From the NCBI GenBank assembly GCA_964057225.1, contig OZ059894.1, positions 13,588,131 to 13,652,130 of the forward strand: 64,000 bases of DNA, read 5' to 3'. A model generated the notes under the pieces. The model was not told the origin of the DNA and did not search any database. It saw nothing but the letters and a program-made list of their open reading frames with translations. The stretch comes from Auanema rhodensis (Eukaryota; Nematoda; Chromadorea; Rhabditida; Rhabditidae). Within the stretch, counting starts at the first letter, position 1; each line of letters begins with the position of its first letter. Below are positions 50,201-59,750 of this stretch, in pieces. A program made the position numbers and the translations under genes.

Positions 50201-50978
50201 GCCCCTGGCTGAGTCAGTTCCAAGCCCACAAGGGCTTTCAGAAGCATAAAGGCGGGGCTTACCGCCGTATGGGCGGGGTTTCTGGGTTTTGGACCGACGA
50301 CCTCTGTCCCAAGAGGTTATGAAACTAAGAAAGAAAGAATGAAAGCTGAAGAGGAAGAGGAGTAAGAGATGACGATGAAACGTTTTTAGGAAAGAAAAAA
50401 AATAAAAATATGGAAAAACTCGTAACTGGAGGTTGGATATTGAGCCAGAAAAACTATTTTAATTTGTACTAAATGGAAACCTCTTCATTATATGTGGAAT
50501 TGGCTCTGACTACTACTAGATCAGATTAAGCCGTCAGTGTTCTCGACAGCTATCGATTCATATGTGGCATTTTCTTATAAGTGAAAGGAATTATAATATA
50601 AATTGAATACAAGAATCAAGTTGAAATTCGGGACACCAATTTGCTCCAAAGAATCTTCAAGTATTCTTATTCGTTTCTCATGTTTTGAGTGTATAGATAA
50701 CTATATGAAATCGTTAATGGAAAAATATATGATACCGTTTATCATATAATCATAACTAACTTGATCAATTTCAGTAATTTCTGAATTTGATGAGCATCTT
50801 CAGAAGGTAAATGAGTCCAACCAGCTGAATCAGCTCCTTCCGAAATTTCCGGAATAATTTTTAATTTAGTATTAGGGGCAGAAGTTGAATTAGCAGAATT
50901 CGATGATAAAAGTTGATTAAGAATATTATTATTACTATTATTAGATAGAATAGGCTTGCGACGATGCTGATGGTGCAT
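38580..50978 (-). CDS. Two-pore-domain (TWK/K2P) potassium channel
   Basis: Plasma-membrane K+ leak channel; dimer of subunits with two pore loops each. Fourteen common exons in transcript order: 42404-42536, 41682-41765, 41371-41513, 41178-41320, 40558-40674, 40391-40509, 40238-40343, 40047-40187, 39432-39527, 39207-39382, 39058-39156, 38916-39011, 38779-38861, 38580-38697 (551 residues). Joined here to first exon 50761-50978 (MHHQHRRKP, 72 residues) for 623 residues. Order: TM1 in exon 41682-41765, pore 1 filter TTIGYGH, TM2, a long cytosolic loop with a cysteine cluster (CWKCIKCLCC) and basic stretch, TM3, pore 2 filter TTIGFGD, TM4, and a cytosolic tail with GRQPDLNWIGGRPYVPP. Exact TWK orthologue not assigned. 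Many alternative first exons are listed separately. Confidence 0.93.
39637..39680. promoter_or_regulatory. ACGTGA/TTCACGT motif cluster (four copies)
   Basis: Four ACGT-centred elements, including TTTACGTGAAAGTTCACGTA, in an intron of the channel gene between TM3 and pore 2 coding exons. Confidence 0.4.
39926..39983. repeat. (CT)n microsatellite in channel intron
   Basis: Nearly 60 nt of CT repeat within the intron between exons 40047-40187 and 39432-39527. Confidence 0.95.
42100..42132 (-). CDS. Possible proximal first exon of the channel (short isoform)
   Basis: ATG directly after a CTCTAAG acceptor encodes MKIVRYGVSVV and reaches a GTATGA donor in phase 0, the phase required by the TM1 exon at 41765. 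This isoform would skip the 42404-42536 exon. It lies in an unusually GC-rich patch (41980-42120). An overlapping frame on either strand is also open, so confidence is low. Confidence 0.25.
42837..42887 (-). other. Exon-like block in the channel's large intron
   Basis: Flanked by GATTAG acceptor and GTAAGC donor; reads TIILTETRKNSADQPA in phase 0 in, phase 2 out. It has no ATG, so it would need an upstream phase-0 exon. GC content is well above background. Unresolved. Confidence 0.22.
44206..44234. repeat. (CT)n microsatellite
   Basis: CT run inside the large 5' intron of the channel gene. Confidence 0.9.
44424..44518 (-). CDS. Candidate alternative first exon of the channel (MWALSS)
   Basis: ATG at 44518 opens MWALSSIALMLVGYMRMCEA then MTKNRRPWGHG. 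A donor GTGACC at 44423 would give the needed phase 2, but the stronger overlapping donor GTGAGT at 44427 gives phase 1 and an early stop. GC-rich patch. The hydrophobic N-terminus would be unusual among the set. Confidence 0.3.
44886..44983 (-). CDS. Alternative first exon of the channel (MVVSFTS)
   Basis: ATG follows a CTCGCAG acceptor-like site and encodes 32 residues (MVVSFTSQQSPLDVDNFFRL and on to SRIIEATI). It ends at a consensus donor GTAAGC in phase 2, matching the common acceptor at 42536. GC-richer than its surroundings. Confidence 0.55.
45935..45955. promoter_or_regulatory. Paired CACGTG/TACGTGAA elements
   Basis: TTTCACGTGTTTTACGTGAA: two ACGT cores about 10 nt apart in the channel's large intron, upstream of the MVVSFTS exon. 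Confidence 0.35.
46732..46790 (-). CDS. Alternative first exon of the channel (MNIHGLL)
   Basis: Encodes MNIHGLLPDVLASEYGHRL plus two bases, ending at a consensus GTAAGTT donor in phase 2, as required by the common acceptor at 42536. No other splice partner is apparent. Confidence 0.58.
48733..48758 (-). CDS. Alternative first exon of the channel (MLEVELLS)
   Basis: A short exon of eight codons plus two bases with a very good GTGAGTAAG donor in phase 2. Being short, it is more exposed to chance than the longer ones. Confidence 0.4.
49789..49880 (-). CDS. Alternative first exon of the channel (MQHRASS)
   Basis: Thirty codons plus two bases: MQHRASSPGGSVGPPSSPPS then LHNLKDIEEL, ending at GTTAGA in phase 2. 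Ser/Pro/Gly-rich and clearly coding-like in a GC-rich patch within AT-rich intron. The last part resembles the end of the MHHQ exon in having a charged helix just before the junction. Confidence 0.62.
49914..49936. promoter_or_regulatory. Paired TCACGTG elements upstream of the MQHR exon
   Basis: TTCACGTGTAGTCTCACGTG: two perfect CACGTG E-boxes separated by one helical turn, starting 34 bp upstream (minus strand) of the ATG at 49880. Confidence 0.45.
50205..50335. promoter_or_regulatory. GC-rich island with GGGCGGGG boxes
   Basis: Contains AAGGCGGGG and GGGCGGGG (Sp1/KLF-type GC boxes). It lies about 330-450 bp upstream of the MQHR first exon on the minus strand. The minus strand also reads as a 62-nt exon-like block (50264-50325, donor GTAAGC, phase 2 out) without an ATG, so it may be regulatory, coding or both. 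Confidence 0.35.
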
Positions 50979-51419
50979 TTTGAAGTTTTGTATTCCAAAC
51001 TGTTTATTTTAAAAAATTTTCTGAAATAATCAATGCGAAGTGAATCTGGCTTCATCTTCCGATCGTCAGCTAAACGTTCGTCATGCAGATGTGGTTTAAT
51101 TTCAGAAAAAGTCTTATTGATTGAGCAGAAAGAAGTTTCTTAAAGTTCTTCAACCAAAATATTATATGATATGGTTAGCATGTATGATATATATAATTAT
51201 AGATTATAATCTCATACTTAAAATGATTTAGTTAATGTTATAACATATATTAATGTTAATATAACAGTTTTTTACACAATAATAGAAACATGAATAACCT
51301 ATATACATATGTAAATGACTGTTCATGAATTAACAATTGAATATCTAATGGATTTATAAGTTGTTTCTTTATTTTTTCAAATTGATTCCACTAGTTAACT
51401 GAATTTTTTCATTACTTAC

Positions 51420-51466
51420 CGGTATATTCTGGCTGTGAATTTAACCCGAGCGAACATATTTAACAG
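51420..51466 (-). CDS. Alternative first exon of the channel (MFARVKF)
   Basis: After a strong CTTTTCAG site, nine leader bases precede ATG at 51457, which encodes MFARVKFTARIY plus two bases and ends at GTAAGT in phase 2. The short leader and strong acceptor are what a spliced-leader trans-splicing site would look like. Confidence 0.55.
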
Positions 51467-52667
51467 CTGAAAAGCGCGTGCAAAACAGGAAAATTCATTG
51501 GAAGACGTAAGAAAATGAAATAATAGTAGTTGAAGTTAAACGATATCAAGTTTAAAAAAAAAAGACAACAAAAAAAAAACAAAATAGAAACAGTTAAGTA
51601 TAATATAATAAAAATATAATAATAATAATTTGAATATAAAATATGTGTTTCTATTGTTTTTTTTTTAAATATTGAACAACATATATTGAAACATAAACTG
51701 ATCTATCCTATATGGATAAAAAATGTTTTAGAATGTTCTCTTTAGTTCTTTAGAATAAGAAAAAGAAGAAAAAAAAAGAAAATTCAATTTAAGTTTTACG
51801 CACTTTCAAAGATGAAGAAATTGAGAAAGTTTCTATTTACTACATATATGTATGTATGTTCACTTCATTTATATTTTTATATTTTTTATAAATATAAAAC
51901 ATTTAACTATTCGAAACTGTTTGTTCAAATTTAATTATGTCAAAATTTATTTTTCTTTTTTTTTTATTCAAACTTTTGAAAGTTCCGTAAATTTTAAATA
52001 AAAAAAACAGAAAAAAGATTTTTTGGATGAATCGAAAATGTAACAAAAATTAAATATATGAATAATTTTACATATAATATATATTTATAATGTAATTTTA
52101 CTTTATAAGGTTTATATTCCAATTTTTTAGCTTTTGATAATGTAAAAAGTAAAACAAAATATTTTTTTTATAATAACAGGTCAAGCTAAAATATCAAACA
52201 GTTTTGTGAGTTTAATGAAAGAGCTTTAAACAAAAAAATTTTAAATTATATGCATGGATTTTCGAAAAAAATATGAAAATGCTTCCTTATTTACTGTTTG
52301 AAAATAATTTCTTATTATAAATTTAGTTAACTGTAATGAAAAATAGAAAAATAGAAATATTTGTTACTGTTGCAAAGCAGTGGGATAAATCATGATAAAT
52401 GATTTAAATAATTAGAAAAATGTAATAGTTAATAGAATTTGAACAAAAAAATGGGAAAGAAACGAAATAAATTATGTATGAAATAGAAATGAAATTCTAT
52501 TTTATGTTGGTAAATAGAGTACTACGTTTGTATGCAATAAAAAAAAGAAAATATTCATAATCAATTGGTTTTCAACTTTTTTTTTTAAAAATGTTAAAAT
52601 AAAAATAAGAAAGATGTTTCTATATCGATGTTAAAAACGTAAAATATTCTATTGCAAAGTGACTGAC

Positions 52668-54931
52668 CTCTGTTGAGAACTTCCAGAGCGGGTCGTATGC
52701 ATTGATGATGGATTCTTCACCGAATATACGGATTCGTGCATGTTTCTTGGCAATGGACTGAAATGATTGAATAATCACAATAGAATACAGAAATAAATAT
52801 AAAACTAAAACCATATATGTATATATAATTATAACTTTTTTTTTCATTTTTTTTCAAAAATCTTAAAAAATAAACAAAAAAAAAGAAGAATTGTTTAAGT
52901 ACCTAGGTAAAATTTAAATTTTAAGCTATCTGATCTCTAGTTTTTTTAGATTTTGAAAAACATTTAAAGAAAATAGAATAGAAGATTGTTTTTTTAATTG
53001 CACAGAATCAACAACCGCTTCATTCAAATACTAAACAAAAAAGGAAATTTAAGGTTTTTAGATGCCACGTGAACTTTCACGTCGATATCAGCTTGGCATA
53101 ACTGGTTGAGTCAAGCTTGTATATAGCACGACTAGTAGGTAAAATAAAAAAAATTTGTTATTTGTTTCAGTCAAAACACAACATAAACAGAGGACAACAA
53201 AACATAAAAAATAGATAATAAATAGAAAATTAAGATTAAGTAATATATAAATCTCTATAGCATATTATATTATGTAGATATAGTAAAAAGAAGTATTAAG
53301 AATTGGTTTCAGGTAAACTAAAACTAAAAAGATATGAAGATATCCAAATAAATGTATGTATACATACACGTGATCGAATATACATATGTATATGTATATA
53401 TCAAGAAGTTTGTTATATTAGAACCGTGGACATTTATATATTTTTGAATAGAAAAAAATGATATTTGATCTATCATTATTATAATTCTGACCACTTAAAA
53501 TATTTTTTTTTATAAAAAAACGGATTGTTGACAAATTATTGGAAAAACTAATGAATTGGTAATCTGATAAACTTTGCTAGGTTCTGTTTAGTGTTCAAAT
53601 CATGCATTAGGAAAATTAAAAGATTTTCGTAGTAAGTAAAAGAGCTACACCATGGACATTCACAAATCATTGTGAAAAATAGAAAAAACTGAACTTGAAA
53701 TGAGAAATTGACGTCCATTTTAGAAAAAAAAAGCAAAAATAAAATAGAAGCACTTTGGTGTAAGTGTTCAGAAAAATCAAAAGGATTCGTAAATTGAAAA
53801 GAATACATTGAACATACCTGAATATGAAGTTATGAACAGCAGTCAAAGTCATGGTGACTTTTGCAAAAATAAATAAAATCTTTTTCCTTTTTCTGTCAAA
53901 TAAACTGAACTTTAAAAACTTAAACCAGATACGAAACTTAAATTGAAACAACATGATAACGTTCTTTTGAATTTAAAAAATATCGAATTTTAGAAAACAA
54001 TAGATGAATTTTCTCCAGATTTCATGCATGAATATTTGAATAAAATAAGAATATATAAAGAAATTAAGGAAAAATTGAAAAAAATAGGAAAATCTAAAAA
54101 GAAGAGCTGGAATTAATAAAAGTGAATTTGGAACAATGAGATATGAGGTCATAAGCATTTGAAAGTAATGAAATATTTAGATGGACCTACATAGCTATGT
54201 GAAACGCAAACAACAAAAGGTGTCCGATTATTGAACGAACATATAGAGTTAATTGATTTAAAGTTGAGAAAAGTAAAAGAGAGATATTAGTAGAGAATAT
54301 ATAATTGAAATAACATGAATAAAAAGAAAAGTAGTAAGTTAAAAGAGAAGATAACAAAAGGAGTGAGAAGTTTAAGCAGAAAGAGCAACTGTACTTGAAA
54401 TATGCATACACATGGATATACTTACATTGTATGAAAATCAAAATAGACGTTTATAAATAATTTAAAAAATGGAAGTAGTATAAGGATTTTCTTTAAGAAG
54501 TTGTTTGGAATTGAAATAAAAGTTCAGTACATGTACATAGATACATGTATACATATGGGAATGTATTATATCATTAGATATAATTCTATTTAGTAATATT
54601 ACCTATTATTACAAATAAATTTAAAAAATATATTATTTAAAATTAATATTTTTTATTATTATTTTATATATTATTTAATTATAACTTACGGAGGTACTGG
54701 CGGAACATAGGTACCCATAAAAGGATGATACACACCTCGAGAGGAGTGTTGGCTGGATAAACGAGCTGATTTCATCGTATGTTCTAAATATGAAGTAAAT
54801 AATAATATTTTGATTAAAAATTACCTTTTCTTTATAACTATTCTAACCCGGCGATTTTCGAATTGTATTCATGTTATGAATTAGATCAAATTGATTGCCG
54901 TCTTCTTCGATTTCGTTATCGTCGCCTTTTT
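52668..54931 (-). CDS. Distal N-terminal exon chain of the channel
   Basis: Three exons, in transcript order 54848-54931, 54690-54783, 52668-52757, joined in consistent phase. They read KGDDNEIEEDGNQFDLIHN, then MNTIRKSPEHTMKSARLSSQ, a Pro/Ser/His-rich part (YHPFMGTYVPPVPPPLP) and TTRSGSSQQ, and exit in phase 2, matching the common acceptor at 42536 (next residues S-AERLTLYG). An in-frame ATG exists at 54872, but the acidic part before it also looks coding, so an upstream exon is likely; see 57498-57678. Alternative: a separate short gene, but no stop is reached. Confidence 0.55.
53064..53083. promoter_or_regulatory. Paired CACGTG/TTCACGT elements
   Basis: CCACGTGAACTTTCACGTCG lies between the distal chain exons 54690-54783 and 52668-52757. 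Confidence 0.35.
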
Positions 54932-55093
54932 CTTAAAAAAAATATTGAGTCTATATTATTATATATAGTTAGTTATATTTATATAAAAAAAAAGAAAATA
55001 ATTAATAAGAAAAATTGCTTAAGAAATAGTGGAGGAAAGACAACTATATCTCATCTAGTGTGGTCAACAGAAAGTTTTGGCAACTGAATGTCT

Positions 55094-57114
55094 TCAGTCA
55101 AATTGGTCAGTGAGTTTCATTTTTTGAGTCAACTTGTCAAAGATTTTGAACATAACTTTTGAGATATGCCATTGACCGGACATTGCTGATAAATCACCAG
55201 TTGGTGACAAACAATAAAACTGTTCAACAAAAAGTATTGGATATCTGATATGTACAGAATATTTCCTTGAATTGGCATCCTTATGTTGACGCCTTTCCAT
55301 TGCTTCATGTATTCCAAGACTTCAGACTTCTAGAGTCAGGGTCATCGATGTCATCGTCAATTGGGTAAGCTATTTTGTTGCTGAGGTTGACATCGTTGGA
55401 TAAAGCTTTACAGGGTGTCCCCACCCTCTTTTCTCTTTTCTTTCGAGCAGCTGTGGGGTTACAAGAGATGTAGAGTTAGGCTCATATAAGGAAAGAGAGT
55501 ACTCCCATAGGAGTATAAGCAGCCGAACGATAGCTCTTCCGTTTCCAGTAAATAATGTGTCCCCTTGTCGGTCAGTTAGAAGACAAGTTTGAAAAGAACG
55601 AACCATGTTCTTTTTATTCCATTTATTCATCGTAATTTTGTAATATCTTCGAATAAATAATTGAATTTGAGTAATACATAGACAGTCAGTTATATACTGT
55701 AGATAAGAATAATGAAATATAAATTGAGTAAAAGTTCACCAAAAGAAGAAAATACTAAAAGAATTTCAAAAAATATCATTTTCAAAATAATGAAGATTTC
55801 TAAATTTCTCATATGTGAAATACAAATTATTCATAAACTACGATCAAAATAAAATAAAATTTCTGATAAACTAATAAGTATTAAGAAATCAAAGAGAATA
55901 TGTAAAATAAAAAAATATCTTATGAAAAGAAATTATTGAAAAAAAGGTTTAAAACGTATGTTGAATAGTTAGATATCAGATAGAGATGGGTTCCGCGTAT
56001 CTGAACTTGTAGTCTACATCTACTAACTGAGGCTGTTTAGTATTGTCTGAACTGGAAATCAGTTATTGGTTCGCAACCGAAGAAGATAAATGACCAATTA
56101 GATGCGTGTTCCTATGCCATCGTCCGTCACGTCGTCTGAGAGCAGCATGGAGTTGGGTTGGGACTATTCGAGATTCTTCTGATATCTTTACTGCAAATCT
56201 TGCCATATTGAGTAGTAGGATGTTGGAAGCTTGATGCATGTGTCTTTTCAATTCGATATAGATAACAAGCTAATGCCTTGAAGTCAACTACACAAAAAAA
56301 GTAATAAAGAAGAAACATTGAATAAACGAAGTTTTTTTTTTCTTTTTGAAGTAAAAGAATATGAAACATTAACTATATAATGATGATGTGCACATGTATA
56401 TTAGTGTATGTAACATCATCAAATGTTCAATTCATAATGTAAAGAATATCTAGTTTCTTAATATTTCATTTGAAAATTGACTCGACTTGAATAAATATGT
56501 TCATAAACGAACATTGAAGCTTCTAATGAGCGGTTATATGAAACAAATGAAATCAGAAGTAATATTATCCAGGGTAAGCATGGATACCTTGTCTCTTTAT
56601 AAAACAGACTCAGAGATAAAAAAAGGAAGAGGAAATAGAAAAAGAGAAGATGACGAGGATAGAACAAAGAGAAAAAGAGTAAGTCACGGCACATCTGAGT
56701 GACAATCGGATGAGAAATAGCTTGTCCTTCGCCTTCTACTTGATTTTCTCTTTTTAAATAAAGCTGGATGACAAATCTTTGCCAAGTATGAAGCTGGATT
56801 ATAAATTGTTTAACAGAAAAAAAATAAAGAAGAACGCAAGTTATAGGAAAATCTATTATGGACAAAATATTTCAGGTGAAATGATTTAAAAATCATAACG
56901 TTAGTTTGTTTTTGGATTCGCAATATTTGGAAGTGCCGATTACGACAAGCTTCGCTGTTCAAATGAGAACAGCAAGAGAACATGAGGTATAGGCTGAAGT
57001 TGGGCATAGCCAAGTTGAACTACACTGCTCACACTTTTTCATTTTCCTTTTGTCTCTCTTTTAGCTCTTTACTCACGTTCGCCTATTCTCTCTTCATTTC
57101 TTTCTCTCTTTTTA

Positions 57115-57175
<61 letters not shown>

Positions 57176-57497
57176 GGGCATTCAGTTATCTTGCTCTTGA
57201 TCTCATTCCTACCTCAAACTATGTATCCCAGCAAGTAGTCTCCAACAAAAACTTAAAGAGCAGTTTTGAAGGAGAAAGGAGAGAGAGAATGAGATGAATA
57301 TAGGAAAGGTAACAACTAACTCGAATGGTAGATGGAGAGACAGAAAGGAATTTGAAGAAAGAGAGAGTGAGATGTTTTAATAGGTGGGTTTGAAAGAAAG
57401 AGGCTAGTAACCCTTCATAAGCACTGAGACTACCTATTCTGTTCCTTCCAGCCAAACTATTCTCCCAAACTTCATTTCTTTCTTTATCTTAAACTAC
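55094..57497. other. Region with isolated coding-like islands, unresolved
   Basis: Minus-strand frames at 55370-55606 (from MVRSFQTCLLTDRQGD) and 56069-56239 (from MHQASNILLLNMARFAV) are GC-richer than background and may be further channel first exons. No donor/acceptor pair was convincing. Otherwise AT-rich. Confidence 0.25.
57121..57167. repeat. (CT)n microsatellite
   Basis: Long CT run in the region between the distal channel exons and the RasGRP gene. Confidence 0.95.
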
Positions 57498-57678
57498 GAG
57501 CTTTCTCAACAATTTGCAACCTAAAAGCTGGCAAATCCGCATAGTCTGGACCCACGTCAATGATAATTGCAGGAATTGGGAAGTAAAGCAGAGCGTTTTG
57601 CTTGAAATAAAGTTCAAAAACAATATAAAAGAATAAAGTTATTATTAAACCTACATTTCTCTGTTTCAGATTTTCCAT
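57498..57678 (-). CDS. Candidate most-distal start exons of the channel
   Basis: Exon 57655-57678 (MENLKQRN) is separated by a 54-nt intron with a TTTCAAG acceptor from exon 57498-57600 (QNALLYFPIPAIIIDVGPDY then ADLPAFRLQIVEKA). The latter exits at GTAGTT in phase 1, the phase needed by the exon at 54931. GC content is well above background. It may instead be a small separate gene; reading on without splicing stops after eight more bases. Confidence 0.35.
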
Positions 57679-59198
57679 CTCCGTTTTATAATTCACATAT
57701 TTCCCTTTTTTTTGAACAATAATGTGAGAAGTCGTTTAAATCATTTAAAAGTTTTTATTGAGAATATTCCATAATTCCTTCGTTTTTTTTCAAAAATATT
57801 ATTTGAAGGCAAATACAAAACAAAAAAATAGATGCTTTATGAGTATAATAAATCATTGTTTTCTTCAAAAAAAATCTTATTAGAGATTGTCTTACGTTAG
57901 TAACCAAATAACAAAATTTCAACGATTATTTCAGGTAGAAATATGAATTTTCATTGGCTGTATTGGAACATTATATTTGTTTACCATTCGGAGCAATTTT
58001 TATGAAAAGAAGCTAGTGGTATTGTTAATCTTAAAGCTTAATTCATACTATTATTATAAAATTATAATTTAAAAATAATAAAATATGAAATCTTAATAAG
58101 TAATATATTCATATTTGTCATCGATATGTTTAGGGTTTAACATTTTTATTTTAAAAGTTTTTGGCAATGAGAACGGTTGAGTTTCACTTCCTGCTTAATA
58201 ATTAAAATATTTAAATATAATAAAGTATATTATAATTCAAATTCATATAATATATAAATATGATATTAATTAGTCTTAAATTTATAACTGATTATTTTAA
58301 AATGAGATATGAAAAAGTAAAAAACGGAAGTTCGCATGGTAACTGAAATGAGCTTAAAATATATTTTCAAATAAGTTTAAAAGAATGTGCTTAAATACAT
58401 CGTCATTCCATCATGGAAACCAAAGCAACCACTTTGACCACCCCTCTGCTACTGCAATCACGATTTCTGCACTTTATTTGAATGACAAAGAGTAAGAAAA
58501 GCTGGCAATTATATAACTATACAAGTGCTGCAGCAACCCGTTGCACCTATAGGCGATGAATTTTAATAGTATACAGCTGTAGCTTTTCAAGTTCTACTTT
58601 TTCAATTTGAACGTTTTGCTCAACTTTAGCATATGATTTGATTGATTTTGAATTGTACATTGTTTCAAACAACATTTATAATATGTAGTTTGAGAAGAGT
58701 AAAAAAACAATAGAAAACTAAAATATTTTCATAAATAAACTATATAATATTTGTATATCTATGTATATAATAATAATAATAATATTTTGAAGCAATAACC
58801 CGAATAAAGAGAGAATAAAAATCATATATGACATAGTTAGTGAAAACATTTCAGAGAAAAAAAAGATTTAAAAAACCGAAATGAGTTTCAGACGAAACGT
58901 TCATGTAGTTTTGAGAAAAAAAGTAATAATCACAGATGGATTGAAAGCAAGTAATACATTTAAGGAATAGTTGAACCGTTTGCAGATCATATACATATAG
59001 TCATAGAAATATAATTTGTTCATGAAAATTAAGGAAAAAAGGCTTTTGAGATTTTGAATAAACCCGGGAGTTTTAGAGATTTAAATTTCAAGAATCATGA
59101 AAAGCTAGAACTAAGCGTAACTAAGAAAAAATACTTTGATTTTAAATGTTAAAGGATTAATGAAATTTGATTTTTTCTGTTCAAATACTATGAAGTTG
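57679..59198. other. Intergenic between channel and RasGRP genes
   Basis: AT-rich except a GC-richer patch at 58405-58560, which may be promoter sequence of the distal channel transcript. No gene supported. Confidence 0.45.
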
Positions 59199-59712
59199 TT
59201 ACACAACAGAGTTAGTTAATGAATCATCATCAAACACCTCTTCACATGCTAAGCTAACTTGAGGTTCATCATCTGGCGTTAGATTACTTGTACTGAAAAT
59301 ATATTTATAACATATTAATTATTTCAACGGAGCATTCCTATGAAACTCACTAAACAACTGATTCAGATTGAGGACGAGTACTTCGAGAAGGCAATTGAAG
59401 CTGATCATTTCTCATCGAATATGGCACATTCCCGGATGTATCTGATCCATCTGTAGTACCTACAGACAAATCCGGAGAAATGGAGCTGGATACAGCTGAT
59501 ACTGTTCGAAAGCGTACTCCTCGCCTAAATAAGATAAAATGAAAAAGAGCCTAGTAGCAAAGGATAGATGTAAAGTTAAAATAGTGAAATAAGTTTAAAA
59601 AAAAAAAGAAAGAAAAGATTGAAGCAAATAATAGAAATAAAATAAAGAAAGCTTTTAAATGTGAAACATCATGCACATGCATAAAATAGAAATGTTATTA
59701 ACTACTAAGGTG

Positions 59713-59750
<38 letters not shown>

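Noticed and set aside
49981-50316. Possible plus-strand nested gene (MNMSGIAMLSRLV ... GFWTDDLCPKRL)
   Set aside because: A GTAAGT donor and an acceptor-like CAG exist, but the composition is explained equally well by GC boxes and minus-strand exon candidates.
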